This document shows, piece by piece, positions 8,309 to 18,119 of a stretch of DNA of 64,000 bases. This DNA is from Nocardioides palaemonis. Lineage in GTDB: Bacteria; Actinomycetota; Actinomycetes; Propionibacteriales; Nocardioidaceae. The DNA lies in the NCBI RefSeq assembly GCF_018275325.1, contig NZ_JAGVQR010000001.1:744001-808000 (forward strand). The letters are read 5' to 3'. The first letter of the stretch is position 1, and each line of letters opens with the position of its first letter. The position numbers were made by a program, and so were the translations under genes. Under the pieces are notes generated by a model. The model had not been told where the DNA came from and did no database searches. It was given only the letters and a program-made list of their open reading frames with translations.

Positions 8309-9345
8309 GCGGGGTGCCGGACGGGCGCGGGGCCCGTCGAGCCACGCACCACCAGGTCGGCGGGGAGCGTGAGGCAGGTGTCGTCGGGCTCGCGCCCGGA
8401 GAGCAGGTCGAGCACCATCCGGCTGGCCGCGCGGGCCTGGTCGACGACGTGCTGGTCGATCGTGGTGATGTCGAAGAGCTCGCCGAGCCCGTTGCCGTCG
8501 ACCCCGACGAGGGAGAGGTCCTCCGGCACCCGGAGCCCGCGCCGCCGGGCCGCGGTGGCGGCGGCGACCGCGATGTCGTCGGAGTAGCAGAACACCGCGG
8601 TCGGCGGGTCCTCGAGCGCGAGCAGCCGCTCCATGCCCACCGCACCGGCGTCGACGCCGTAGGGGGCGGTGACGAGCAGCGCGGGGTCGTGGTCGATGCC
8701 GTGACCGGTGAGCGCCTGGAGGTAGCCGGTGCGCCGGTGCAGGTCGCTCGCCCACCGCGCGCCGTCGGTGTCGCTCGTGCGGATCATCCCGATGCGGGTG
8801 TGGCCGAGGTCGAGGAGGTGCTGGACCGCCGTCACGGCGATGGCCACGTCGTCGACGCTCACCGACGGGAAGTCGCGCAGCCGGAAGCCGGCGACCACCA
8901 CCTCCACGCCCATCAGGTCGAGCCGCTCCTCCTCCTCGGGCCGGATCGGGAGGGTGATCAGGACGACCGCGTCGACCTTGCGCCGGGTGGGCAGGTCGCG
9001 GAAGAAGTGCGTGCGCTTCTCCTCGGTGCCGACCTGGTAGAGCAGCACGTCGAGGTCGGCCTGGCGCAGCCCCGCCTCGACGGTCGCGAGCATCGTCGAG
9101 GAGAACCAGCTGTCGAGCCGCGGCAGCACGACGGCGACCCGGCGGGTGGCTCCGCGCAGCGACGACGCGGCGGGGGAGACGACGTAGTCGAGCTCCTCGA
9201 CGGTCGACAGGACCCGGCTGCGGGTGCGGGCGCTGACGCCCGGCAGCCCGCGCAGCGCCCGGGACACGGTGGCGATCGACACGCCGGCCCGCTCGGCCAC
9301 GTCGGCCATGTTGACGTGCCCGCGTCCGTCGGGGGTCTCGGTCAT
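8302..9345 (-). CDS. LacI family transcriptional regulator
   Basis: A 347-aa repressor with an N-terminal LacI-type helix-turn-helix (VNMADVAERAGVSIATVSRALRG, residues about 12-34, quoted in two overlapping parts: VNMADVAERAGV and GVSIATVSRALRG) and a periplasmic-binding-like sugar-sensing domain (residues about 65-340). It is divergent from the GH1 beta-glucosidase gene with only 35 bp between them, so it probably controls that gene and the nearby sugar importer. The family binds palindromes of the AAACGTTT type; such a site lies in front of the importer at 14265-14278, but none was seen in the short 9346-9380 gap. Confidence 0.92.
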   Translation of the reverse strand: MTETPDGRGHVNMADVAERAGVSIATVSRALRGLPGVSARTRSRVLSTVEELDYVVSPAASSLRGATRRVAVVLPRLDSWFSSTMLATVEAGLRQADLDVLLYQVGTEEKRTHFFRDLPTRRKVDAVVLITLPIRPEEEERLDLMGVEVVVAGFRLRDFPSVSVDDVAIAVTAVQHLLDLGHTRIGMIRTSDTDGARWASDLHRRTGYLQALTGHGIDHDPALLVTAPYGVDAGAVGMERLLALEDPPTAVFCYSDDIAVAAATAARRRGLRVPEDLSLVGVDGNGLGELFDITTIDQHVVDQARAASRMVLDLLSGREPDDTCLTLPADLVVRGSTGPAPVRHPAQ

Positions 9346-9380
9346 CGTGGCGACCTCCCGGACCTCACTACAGTGGCGAC

Positions 9381-10769
9381 GTGACCGGATCCTCGCCCCG
9401 CCCGCTGTCCCTCGGTGTCGCCACCGCGTCCTACCAGATCGAGGGAGCCGTCGCCGAGGACGGCCGCGGCCCGTCGATCTGGGACACCTTCGCGGCCCGT
9501 CCCGGCGCGGTGCGCGGTGGCGACGACGGCACGCACGCGTGCGACTCCTACCACCGCCTCGACGACGACGTCGCCCTCGTGCGGGACCTCGGCGTGGACG
9601 CCTACCGCTTCTCCGTCGCGTGGCCGCGGGTGCAGCCCGAGGGCACCGGCCGCATCGAGCCGCGTGGCCTGGACTACTACGAGCGGCTGGTCGACCGGCT
9701 GCTCGCCGAGGGGATCGAGCCCGTCGCCACGCTCTACCACTGGGACCTCCCGCAGCCGCTGGAGGACGCGGGGGGCTGGCCGGAGCGGCGCACCGCGGAG
9801 GCCTTCGTCGACTACGCGCGTGCCGTGCACGACCGGCTCGGCGACCGCGTGACGTCCTGGGCGACCCACAACGAGCCGTGGTGCGCGGCCTACCTCGGGT
9901 ACGCCGCCGGCGTGCACGCGCCCGGGCGGCAGGAGGGCGAGGCGGCGCACCGCGCGGCCCACCACCTGGTGCTGTCGCACGCCTGGGCCGCGGAGGCCCT
10001 CGGCGACGCCCACACCGGGATCGTGCTCAACCTCGCGCCCGTCTGGGCGGAGTCCGACGACCCCGGCGACCTCGCGGTCGCGGACGGCGTCGACGCGATC
10101 CGCAACCGGGTGTGGCTCGACCCGCTGGTCGACGGCGCGTACGACGAGGGGCTGCTGCGGGTGGCGCCGGTCCTGGCCGACCCCGGGCTGGTCCGCCCCG
10201 GCGACCTCGAGGCGGCGCGCGGGTCGGCCGCCTGGCTGGGTATCAACTACTACACGCCGGTGCGTCCCCGACGCGCCCGCGGAGATGCACCGCCCCACCC
10301 CGAGCAGGGAGCCTTCCCGGGAGTGGCCGACCTCGACCTGGTGGTGCGCGAGCCCCGCACCGACATCGGGTGGGAGGTCGAGCCGCGCGGGCTCGAGGAG
10401 CTGCTGGTGCGGACCCACGAGCGCACGGGCCTCCCGCTGGTCATCACCGAGAACGGTGCGGCGTACGCCGATCAGGTCGTCGTGGACGGTCGGGTCGAGG
10501 ACGCGGACCGGATCGCCTACGTGCGCGACCACCTGGCCGCGGTCGCGCGGGCGCGCGCGGCCGGCGCCGACGTGCGCGGCTACTTCGTCTGGACCCTGAT
10601 GGACAACTTCGAGTGGGCCGAGGGCTACGCGAAGACGTTCGGCCTGGTGCACGTCGACCGGTCCTCTCCCTCGCTGACGCGGACGCCGAAGGCGTCCTTC
10701 CACTGGTTCGCCGAGCAGGTGGCGGCGCCGGCCCGGGGGCGCGGCGCCGCCGGGCTGGTCAGCCCTTGA
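9381..10769 (+). CDS. GH1 family beta-glucosidase
   Basis: A 462-aa glycoside hydrolase family 1 enzyme that releases terminal beta-linked glucose (or galactose) from short oligosaccharides. The retaining catalytic pair is present: acid/base Glu165 in THNEP and nucleophile Glu357 in ITENGAAY. The N-terminal GVATASYQIEGA and the YFVWTLMDNFEWAEGY block near the C-terminus are family hallmarks. Length matches the family and no signal peptide is seen, so it acts in the cytoplasm on imported sugars. The start is the GTG at 9381. The 3' end overlaps the convergent permease gene by 11 bases. Confidence 0.94.
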   Translation: MTGSSPRPLSLGVATASYQIEGAVAEDGRGPSIWDTFAARPGAVRGGDDGTHACDSYHRLDDDVALVRDLGVDAYRFSVAWPRVQPEGTGRIEPRGLDYYERLVDRLLAEGIEPVATLYHWDLPQPLEDAGGWPERRTAEAFVDYARAVHDRLGDRVTSWATHNEPWCAAYLGYAAGVHAPGRQEGEAAHRAAHHLVLSHAWAAEALGDAHTGIVLNLAPVWAESDDPGDLAVADGVDAIRNRVWLDPLVDGAYDEGLLRVAPVLADPGLVRPGDLEAARGSAAWLGINYYTPVRPRRARGDAPPHPEQGAFPGVADLDLVVREPRTDIGWEVEPRGLEELLVRTHERTGLPLVITENGAAYADQVVVDGRVEDADRIAYVRDHLAAVARARAAGADVRGYFVWTLMDNFEWAEGYAKTFGLVHVDRSSPSLTRTPKASFHWFAEQVAAPARGRGAAGLVSP

Positions 10770-11706
10770 CGCTGCCGGCCAGGAGGCCGCGCACGAAGTA
10801 GCGCTGGAGCGCCAGGAACACCACGAGCGGGATGGCCAGCGACACGAACGCGCCCGAGGCCAGCAGCTGCCAGTCCTCACCGCGCTGACCGACCAGGCTC
10901 ACCAGCTTGACCGTCATCGGCGAGACCTGCGGGCTGCTGAACACCAGGGCGACCAGCAGGTCGTTCCACACCCACAGGAACTGGAAGATGCCGAACGCCG
11001 CGATGGCGGGCATCATCAGCGGGACCATGATCTTGGTGAAGATCGCGACGTGGCCCGCCCCGTCGACCCGCGCCGACTCGATGAGCTCGCCGGGGACCTC
11101 CCGCATGAAGTTGTGCAGCAGGAAGATCGCCAGTGGCAGCGCGAAGATCGTGTGCGAGAGCCACAGCTCGTAGAGACCGCCCGCGGGTGCGTCGCGCCCG
11201 GCCAGCGGCATCAGGTTGAACGGCGGGTCGACGTAGAGCTGGAGCAGCGGCACGAGCGTGACCTGGATCGGCACGATCTGGAGCGCGAAGACCGCGACGA
11301 ACAGCGTGTCGCGGCCCTTGAAGTCGATCCACGCGAAGGCGTACGCCGCGAGCGTGGCGAGGCTGATCGGGATCAGCACCGCCGGCACCGTGATCACGAT
11401 CGTGTTGATCAGGTTGGTGGTGAGGGACTCGCCGGTGGATCCGCCGCTGAGGACGTCCTTGTAGTTCTGCAGGGTGAAGGACGGGTCGGTGAAGAAGTTC
11501 CACCAGCCGCTGGACTTCACGTCCTCCTCGGGGCGGAACGAGGAGATCAGCAGTCCGAAGGTCGGGATCGTCCACACCAGGGCCACGATCAGCGCGACCG
11601 CCGAGGCCCACCTGCTGGTCAGCTGCTTCTTGGCCGCGGTGGAGGCGGGGATCGCCGGTGCGGTGTCGGCCGGGACCTGGGCAGCGGTCGGGGTGCTCGT
11701 GCTCAT
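10759..11706 (-). CDS. Sugar ABC transporter permease, MalG-like
   Basis: A 315-aa membrane subunit of a carbohydrate ABC importer. The N-terminus is a 35-residue Ala/Thr-rich cytoplasmic tail, followed by six predicted helices. The EAA-like loop (ESARVDGAGHVAIFTKIMVP) and the family C-terminus LAGSVKG are visible. The start is the ATG at 11704-11706, overlapping the stop of the MalF-like gene (ATGA). It is the last gene of a binding protein-MalF-MalG operon with no ATPase of its own. Confidence 0.92.
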   Translation of the reverse strand: MSTSTPTAAQVPADTAPAIPASTAAKKQLTSRWASAVALIVALVWTIPTFGLLISSFRPEEDVKSSGWWNFFTDPSFTLQNYKDVLSGGSTGESLTTNLINTIVITVPAVLIPISLATLAAYAFAWIDFKGRDTLFVAVFALQIVPIQVTLVPLLQLYVDPPFNLMPLAGRDAPAGGLYELWLSHTIFALPLAIFLLHNFMREVPGELIESARVDGAGHVAIFTKIMVPLMMPAIAAFGIFQFLWVWNDLLVALVFSSPQVSPMTVKLVSLVGQRGEDWQLLASGAFVSLAIPLVVFLALQRYFVRGLLAGSVKG

Positions 11707-12671
11707 CGGGCCTCCAGCTTGCGCATCTGACGGATGTTGTAGATCACGATCGGGACCACGAGGATGAAGATGACCACCGCGATGGTGGCCGACAGGCCCT
11801 GGTTGCCGGCCACGAAGCTCTGCCGGTAGAACTCGTAGGCCAGCACGCTGGTGTCGAAGTTGCCGCCGGTCGCGGTCTGGACGATGTCGAAGACCTTGAG
11901 GGTGGCGATCGTGATCGTCGTGAGCACGACGATCAGCGAGGGACGGATGCTCGGCACGGTGATGTGGCGGAACATCTGCCACGGCCCGGTCCCGTCGAGG
12001 CGGGCGGCCTCGACCATGTCCTCGGGGATCGCCTTGATCGACGCCGAGAGGATCGTCATCGCGAAGCCGGCCTGGATCCAGATCAGGATGATGATCAGGA
12101 AGAACGTGTTCCACGGCGGCTCGAGCAGGAAGTTGTAGGTGTCGATGCCCAGCCAGCTGAGGATCTGGTTGAGCAGGCCGATCTGGGTGCTCTCGCCGGA
12201 CTTGTAGTCGTAGACGAACTTCCAGATGATCGACGCGCCGACCATCGAGATCGCCATCGGCAGGAACAGCAGCGCCTTGGCGAACTTCTCGAACGACGCG
12301 CGGTCGACCAGGACCGCGTAGACCAGGCCGATGATCGTCGAGATCGTCGGCGTCAGCAGCACCCAGAACAGGGTGTTGCGCAGCACGGTGAGCTGCTGGG
12401 AGTTGGTGAAGAGCGCGGTGTAGTTGTCGAAGCCGACGAACGGCGGGTCGAAGACGGCCGCGCCGAAGAACGACTGGTAGATCGTCACGCCGGCGGGGTA
12501 GAGGAGGCCGATGCCGATGAGGGCCAGCGAGGGCCCGAGGAACGCGGCGGCCTGGACGCGCTCGCCGTTGCGGGAGCGGAGCCGTTGGGTCAGCAGCAAG
12601 ATGGCCGCCATCACGCCGTAGAAGAGCAGGACGGCGATGGCCATGTGGAAGAACTTCTCGGAGGTGGTCAC
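11703..12671 (-). CDS. Sugar ABC transporter permease, MalF-like
   Basis: A 322-aa membrane subunit that pairs with the MalG-like protein. Hydrophobic segments start at residues about 8-28, and the EAA loop EAARLDGTGPWQMFRHITVP lies near residue 215. The start is the GTG at 12669-12671. It is separated from the upstream binding-protein gene by 93 bp that contain a stem-loop, a usual device to make more binding protein than permease. Confidence 0.92.
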   Translation of the reverse strand: MTTSEKFFHMAIAVLLFYGVMAAILLLTQRLRSRNGERVQAAAFLGPSLALIGIGLLYPAGVTIYQSFFGAAVFDPPFVGFDNYTALFTNSQQLTVLRNTLFWVLLTPTISTIIGLVYAVLVDRASFEKFAKALLFLPMAISMVGASIIWKFVYDYKSGESTQIGLLNQILSWLGIDTYNFLLEPPWNTFFLIIILIWIQAGFAMTILSASIKAIPEDMVEAARLDGTGPWQMFRHITVPSIRPSLIVVLTTITIATLKVFDIVQTATGGNFDTSVLAYEFYRQSFVAGNQGLSATIAVVIFILVVPIVIYNIRQMRKLEAR

Positions 12672-12720
12672 GTGGTCGGCACTCCCTCGGGTCGACGGTC
12701 GGGTGTGACAGCGAGGAAGG

Positions 12721-12758
12721 GGGTGGCCGGGCCGGGCTCGCGCCCGCCCCGACCACCC
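12721..12758 (-). promoter_or_regulatory. Intercistronic stem-loop between binding-protein and permease genes
   Basis: GGGTGG at 12721-12726 pairs with CCACCC at 12753-12758, and the inner bases continue the stem with GGG/CCC and GGGC/GCCC pairs around a TCGC loop. Its place between the MalE-like stop (12765) and the MalF-like start (12671) fits a structure that stabilises the upstream mRNA or partly ends transcription. This role is inferred from position. Confidence 0.55.
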
Positions 12759-12764
12759 CTCGGC

Positions 12765-14150
12765 TCACGATGCGGGCCAGGACTCCTCGATGTTCTTGAG
12801 GGCGTCGGAGGTCGACTCGCCGGTGATCCAGGCGGTCATCTCCTTCCAGAACGAGCCGGCGCCGACCGCGCTGGGCATCTGGTCGGAGCCGTCGAAGCGG
12901 AAGACGGCCTCCGGGTCCTGCAGGGTCTCGGCCGACAGCTTGTCGATCGGGCTCTTCAGGTTGTTGATGTCGAGGCCCGTGTTGGCGCTGACCCAGCCGC
13001 CGCCGGGCGTGGCCTTGGCCTTCTCGTTGGCCCAGACGTCGGAGGACAGGTAGGTCTGGAAGGCCTGGACCTCCGGGCGGTCGTCGAACGCCGCCACGAA
13101 CTCGCCACCGCCGAGGACGGGCTTGCCGTTGTCCTCGTTGGTCGTGGGCAGGTAGAAGGCGAAGACGTCGCCGTCCTCGGCCACCGTGGTGCCCTCGGGC
13201 CACTGGGCGGCGTAGAACGACGCCTGGCGGTGCATGCCGCAGTCACCGTCGAGGATCGGCAGGCCGCCGTCCTGGAAGGCCGTCGTCGCGATCGACTTCA
13301 CGTCGCCGAAGCCGCCGTTGACGTAGTCGTCGTTCTTCAGGATGCCGCCGACGAGGTCGAGGGAGTCCGCGACGCCCGCGTCGTCGAAGGCGACCTCGTG
13401 GTTGACCCACTGGTCGTAGTAGTCGGCGCCCTGCTCACGCAGCACCGCGTCCTCGAGCCAGTCGGTGGCCGGCCAGCCGGTGGCCTCGCCCGACTCGATG
13501 CCCGCGCACCAGGGCTTGATGCCCATGTCGACCATCTCGTCGGAGATCTTCAGCATGTCGTCCCAGGTCTGCGGGACCTCCCAGCCGTTGTCGGAGAACA
13601 TCTTCGGGGAGTACCAGACGAAGGACTTCACGTTGGCGCCGAGCGGGGCGGCGTAGAACTTGCCGTCGACGGTGCCGTAGGACTTCCAGTCCTCGCCGAA
13701 GAACTCGTCGACGTTGTCGGCCACGGCCTGGGGCGCCTCGACGACGCTGCCGGAGCTGACGACCGTCTTGAGCAGGCCGGGCTGGGGGATGTAGGCGATG
13801 TCGGGGGCGTTGCCGGCCTTGACCCGCACCACGAGCTGGGTCTCGAACTGGTCCGAGCCCTCGTAGTCGACCTTGGCGCCGGTGCACTCGGTGAAGACCT
13901 TGTAGGAGTCCTCCTGGGCCTGCTGCTCGGGCGGGAGGATGGAGGTGTAGACCGAGACGGTCGTGCCGGTGAGGTCGCCGAACTGCTCGAGCTGGGCGCA
14001 CTCGGGCTGGCCGGCGCCGGGCGCCTCGCCTCCGGCGCTGTTGCTCGACCCGTCGCTGCTGCTGTCGTCGGCGCAGGCGGCCAGGCCGAGCCCGGACATC
14101 GCGAGGACGGCGAGCGTGGCGACGCCCCGTCGGGTTCGTGTGGTGATCAT
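12765..14150 (-). CDS. Sugar ABC transporter substrate-binding lipoprotein, MalE-like
   Basis: A 461-aa extracellular solute-binding protein family 1 member. Residues 1-25 form a lipoprotein signal (ITTRTRRG, a hydrophobic run, then LAAC). The mature part begins with a Ser/Gly/Asp-rich linker and continues as a two-lobed binding fold that delivers an oligosaccharide to the MalFG-like permeases. The ATG at 14148-14150 is chosen because it places the Arg-rich n-region and lipobox correctly; longer frames run into the regulatory region. The neighbours (beta-glucosidase, amylosucrase, LacI) suggest a gluco-oligosaccharide ligand. Confidence 0.92.
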   Translation of the reverse strand: MITTRTRRGVATLAVLAMSGLGLAACADDSSSDGSSNSAGGEAPGAGQPECAQLEQFGDLTGTTVSVYTSILPPEQQAQEDSYKVFTECTGAKVDYEGSDQFETQLVVRVKAGNAPDIAYIPQPGLLKTVVSSGSVVEAPQAVADNVDEFFGEDWKSYGTVDGKFYAAPLGANVKSFVWYSPKMFSDNGWEVPQTWDDMLKISDEMVDMGIKPWCAGIESGEATGWPATDWLEDAVLREQGADYYDQWVNHEVAFDDAGVADSLDLVGGILKNDDYVNGGFGDVKSIATTAFQDGGLPILDGDCGMHRQASFYAAQWPEGTTVAEDGDVFAFYLPTTNEDNGKPVLGGGEFVAAFDDRPEVQAFQTYLSSDVWANEKAKATPGGGWVSANTGLDINNLKSPIDKLSAETLQDPEAVFRFDGSDQMPSAVGAGSFWKEMTAWITGESTSDALKNIEESWPAS

Positions 14151-14243
14151 CGTGGACGTGTTCCCTCTCGTTGGTGTGACCGCGTCGGGGAAGCCCCGGC
14201 TCCGGGTCTGCTCGGGTCTGCTCGGGTGGGGCCTGCACCTGGG

Positions 14244-14259
14244 TGTGACAGGCATCACT
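14244..14259. promoter_or_regulatory. CRP/GlxR-like binding site 1
   Basis: TGTGACAGGCATCACT fits the TGTGA-N6-TCAC pattern of cAMP receptor proteins. It lies 94 bp upstream of the MalE-like start and next to the LacI-type operator. A nearly identical second site lies 136 bp away. Family knowledge says such sites link carbon-uptake genes to cAMP; binding here is inferred. Confidence 0.6.
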
Positions 14260-14264
14260 GAAGA

Positions 14265-14278
14265 TGAAAACGTTTGCA
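14265..14278. promoter_or_regulatory. LacI-family operator
   Basis: TGAAAACGTTTGCA is centred on the perfect palindrome AAACGTTT with the CG centre typical of LacI/GalR operators. It lies 115 bp upstream of the MalE-like start in the region shared with the divergent ATPase gene. The LacI regulator at 8302-9345 is the natural candidate to bind it. Confidence 0.7.
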
Positions 14279-14379
14279 GGTGTCGACGTCAACGGTGGTC
14301 CAGATCACGAATCCGTAACTCTCGGCCGGCGGACGGCCGGGGTGCCATGCGCAGACGTACGGGCTAGGGTGTCGCCACG

Positions 14380-14395
14380 TGTGACTGGCATCACG
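14380..14395. promoter_or_regulatory. CRP/GlxR-like binding site 2
   Basis: TGTGACTGGCATCACG fits TGTGA-N6-TCAC and differs from site 1 only in one spacer base and the base after TCAC. It is 64 bp upstream of the MsiK-like start, close to or just downstream of the possible -10 box, so it could act in repression or looping with site 1. Function is inferred from the match and its placement. Confidence 0.6.
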
Positions 14396-14459
14396 CCGGT
14401 CTGCGCATCCCTTCCACCACGGATCGTCCGGCACGTACCTGCCGGTGAAGGAGCACGCA

Positions 14460-15545
<1,086 letters not shown>

Positions 15546-15557
15546 CGCGTCGTCGTC

Positions 15558-15591
15558 GCGTGGCCTCCGGGGACGGCCCCGGGGGCCACGC
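15558..15591 (+). terminator. Strong hairpin after the MsiK-like gene
   Basis: GCGTGGCC (15558-15565) pairs with GGCCACGC (15584-15591), and the stem continues inside with CCGGGG/CCCCGG around an ACGG loop. It begins 12 bases after the stop codon. No T-run follows, as is common in very G+C-rich actinobacteria. Confidence 0.75.
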
Positions 15592-15617
15592 GCCGTCCGC
15601 CGCGCCACCACACCGCG

Positions 15618-17483
15618 ATGACAGACGTGCCCACCGACCCGTACGAGACGGCCTTCGAGGGCCGGCTCGCCGCCCTGCAGCCCGACCTCGCCCGCACGCT
15701 CGCGCGCGTCTACGCGCCCGAGGTCGTGCCGGGCGTGAGCGCCCGCCTGGTCGAGATCGCCCGCGCCGCCCACGACGCGCGGCCCGAGGAGCTGCGGCGC
15801 CTCGACGAGCGGCGGCTGGCGGAGCCCGACTGGTTCCAGCGCCCGACGATGCTGGGCTACGCCGCGTACGCCGACCGCTTCGGCGCGACCCTGCGCGGGG
15901 TCGCCGAGCGAGCGGCGTACCTGCGCGACCTCGGCGTCGGCTACCTCCACCTGATGCCGCTGCTGACACCGCGTCCGGAGCCCAACGACGGCGGCTACGC
16001 CGTGATGGACTACCGCTCGGTGCGCCCGGACCTCGGTGACGTCGACGACCTGCGCCACCTCGCGACCACCCTGCGCGAGCAGGGGATCAGCCTGTGCCTC
16101 GACCTGGTCCTCAACCACGTCGCCCGTGAGCACGCGTGGGCGCGCGCCGCCCGCGCCGGGGACGCGGAGAAGCGCGCGTGGTTCCACGTCCACCCCGACC
16201 GCGAGGTGCCCGACGCCTACGAGGCGACGCTGCCCGAGGTGTTCCCCGACTTCGCGCCCGGCAGCTTCACGTGGGACGACGAGCTCGACGGCTGGGTCTG
16301 GACGACGTTCAACCACTACCAGTGGGATCTCGACTGGTCGAACCCCGAGGTGCTCTGCGAGTTCGCCGACATCATCCTCGCGCTTGCCAACCTCGGCGTC
16401 GAGGTCTTCCGGCTCGACGCCATCGCCTTCATCTGGAAGCGGCTCGGCACCGACTGCCAGAACCAGCCCGAGGTCCACGAGCTCACCCGGGCGCTCCGCA
16501 CGGTCGCCCGGATCGCGGCGCCCGCGGTGGCCTTCAAGGCCGAGGCGATCGTCGGTCCGGCCGACCTGCCGGCCTACCTCGGCGTGGGCGAGCACGCCGG
16601 ACGGGTCAGCGACCTAGCCTACCACAACTCGCTGATGGTGCAGGTCTGGTCGATGCTGGCCTCCCGCGAGACCCGGCTCGCCACCCGCGCGCTCCAGCAG
16701 CTCCCGCAGCCGCCGTCCACCACCGCCTGGATCACCTACGTCCGCTGCCACGACGACATCGGCTGGGCGATCGCGGACGAGGACGCGCGCGCGGTCGGGC
16801 TCGACCCCCACCTGCACCGCCGGTTCCTGTCGGACTGGTACGCCGGCATGTTCCCGGGGTCCTGGGCGCGGGGTCTGGTGTTCCAGCAGAACGAGGTCAC
16901 CGGCGACCGCCGCATCTCCGGCTCCCTGGCCTCGCTCGCCGGGCTCGAGGCCGGCGACCCCGGTGCGGCCGCGCGGATCCTGCTCGCGCACGCGATCGTG
17001 CTGTCCTACGGCGGGCTGCCGGTGATCTGGATGGGCGACGAGCTCGGCCTGCTCAACGACCAGGGGTGGGCCGACGACCCCGACCACGCCGCCGACAACC
17101 GGTGGGTGCACCGCCCGCCGATGCCGTGGGACGTCGTCGAGCGGGGCACCGACCCGCACGGCATCACCGCCGGCCTGCGGCACCTCGTCGAGGTGCGCCG
17201 GACGCTCCCGCACCTGCACGCCGCGGTGCCCACCGAGGTGTGGGACCCGCGCGACCCGCGGGTCCTGCTGGTGGTGCGCCGGCACCCGGAGGGACCGCTG
17301 CTGGCGGCGCACAACGTGTCGGACGAGGAGGCCTGGGTCGCCGCCGACGTGCTGCACTGGCTGGGACTGCACGTGCCCGGCCTGCGCGACGCGCTCACCG
17401 GGACGGCGCCCGACCTCCAGGACGGGGCGGTGCGCCTGGGGCCGTACGCCTCGGCGTGGCTTCACGACGGTCTCGGTGGTTGA
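15618..17483 (+). CDS. Amylosucrase-like alpha-glucanotransferase (GH13)
   Basis: A 621-aa GH13 enzyme closest in motif to amylosucrase, which uses sucrose to build alpha-1,4-glucan and releases fructose. The catalytic triad is visible: nucleophile Asp267 in FRLDAIAF, acid/base Glu309 in FKAEAIVG, and Asp379 in [10 protein letters not shown], the last being a typical amylosucrase string. The N-terminal helical segment (residues about 15-90) and [16 protein letters not shown] also fit. No signal peptide is seen. The ATG at 15618 lies 27 bases after the ATPase hairpin. Sucrose hydrolase or trehalose synthase are less likely alternatives. The 3' end runs directly into a repeat block. Confidence 0.88.
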   Translation: MTDVPTDPYETAFEGRLAALQPDLARTLARVYAPEVVPGVSARLVEIARAAHDARPEELRRLDERRLAEPDWFQRPTMLGYAAYADRFGATLRGVAERAAYLRDLGVGYLHLMPLLTPRPEPNDGGYAVMDYRSVRPDLGDVDDLRHLATTLREQGISLCLDLVLNHVAREHAWARAARAGDAEKRAWFHVHPDREVPDAYEATLPEVFPDFAPGSFTWDDELDGWVWTTFNHYQWDLDWSNPEVLCEFADIILALANLGVEVFRLDAIAFIWKRLGTDCQNQPEVHELTRALRTVARIAAPAVAFKAEAIVGPADLPAYLGVGEHAGRVSDLAYHNSLMVQVWSMLASRETRLATRALQQLPQPPSTTAWITYVRCHDDIGWAIADEDARAVGLDPHLHRRFLSDWYAGMFPGSWARGLVFQQNEVTGDRRISGSLASLAGLEAGDPGAAARILLAHAIVLSYGGLPVIWMGDELGLLNDQGWADDPDHAADNRWVHRPPMPWDVVERGTDPHGITAGLRHLVEVRRTLPHLHAAVPTEVWDPRDPRVLLVVRRHPEGPLLAAHNVSDEEAWVAADVLHWLGLHVPGLRDALTGTAPDLQDGAVRLGPYASAWLHDGLGG

Positions 17484-18036
17484 GGTGCGAGCGCGATCCC
17501 TCGGTGGTTGAGGTGCGAGCGCAGCCCCTCGGTGGTTGAGGTGCGAGCGCAGCGAGCCTCGAAACCACTGCGCCGGGCTCGCGGGTTTCGAGGCTCGTCG
17601 CTGGCGCTCCTCGCACCTCAACCAGCGAGGGGAGGGGTGCTCGCGGGTTTCGAGGCTCGTCGCTGGCGCTCCTCGCACCTCAACCAGCGAGGGGAGGGGT
17701 GGTCGCGGGTTTCGAGGCTCGTCGCTGGCGCTCCTCGCACCTCAACCGGCGAGGGTTCTCGGAGGTCGGCGCGCAGTCTCGGTGGTTGAGGTGCGAGCGC
17801 AGCGAGCCTCGAAACCACTGCGCCGGGCTCGCGGGTTTCGAGGCTCGTCGCTGGCGCTCCTCGCACCTCAACCAGCGAGGGGAGGGGTGCTCGCGGGTTT
17901 CGAGGCTCGTCGCTGGCGCTCCTCGCACCTCAACCAGCGAGGGGTGGGGTGCTCGCGGGTTTCGAGGCTCGTCGCTGGCGCTCCTCGCACCTCAACCAGC
18001 GAGGGGTGGGGTGGTCGCAGATTTCGAGGCTCGTGA
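17470..18036. repeat. Block of 62-bp-periodic palindromic repeats (REP-like)
   Basis: At least eleven copies of a roughly 40-base element fill this stretch. It begins GGTTGAGGTGCGAGCG and ends GCCTCGAAACC. Four copies are in plus orientation (two of them partial) and seven in minus orientation (the last, at 18021, partial). The minus copies recur exactly every 62 bases at 17585, 17647 and 17709, and again at 17835, 17897, 17959 and 18021. The pattern restarts after 250 bases, so a larger segment was duplicated. The last codons of the amylosucrase gene abut the first copy. Short ORFs in all frames here are repeat artefacts. Confidence 0.9.
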
Positions 18037-18043
18037 GACGGCA

Positions 18044-18074
18044 GAGGCCCCGGGAGCGGTGCTCCCGGGGCCTC
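18044..18074 (-). terminator. Terminator-like hairpin after sugar importer operon
   Basis: A perfect 14-base stem (GAGGCCCCGGGAGC at 18044-18057 with its complement at 18061-18074) encloses a 3-base loop. It lies 45 bases beyond the stop of the minus-strand ATPase gene and separates that operon from the repeat block. Confidence 0.8.
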
Positions 18075-18119
18075 GTCACGCGCCGACCTGCGGGGCCGGA
18101 CACCTGGGTGGACGCTCGG

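Larger units (their letters stand above)
14151..14459. promoter_or_regulatory. Divergent regulatory region between MalE-like and MsiK-like genes
   Basis: A stretch of 309 bases without a gene. It contains the two CRP/GlxR-like sites, the LacI-type operator between them, a TAGGGT that may act as a -10 box for the plus-strand gene (14365-14370) and the AAGGAG ribosome site at 14448-14453. The 16-base word GTGTGACnGGCATCAC occurs at 14243 and 14379 with one mismatch. No small ORF or RNA is evident. Confidence 0.6.

Noticed and set aside
10759..13203. 814-codon minus-strand frame
   Set aside because: Only the last 315 codons form the MalG-like permease; the upstream part is the shadow of the MalF- and MalE-like genes.
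17470..18036. CRISPR array because of regular 62-bp spacing
   Set aside because: The 'spacers' are nearly identical between units, the element is found in both orientations and no cas genes are nearby; it is a palindromic repeat array.
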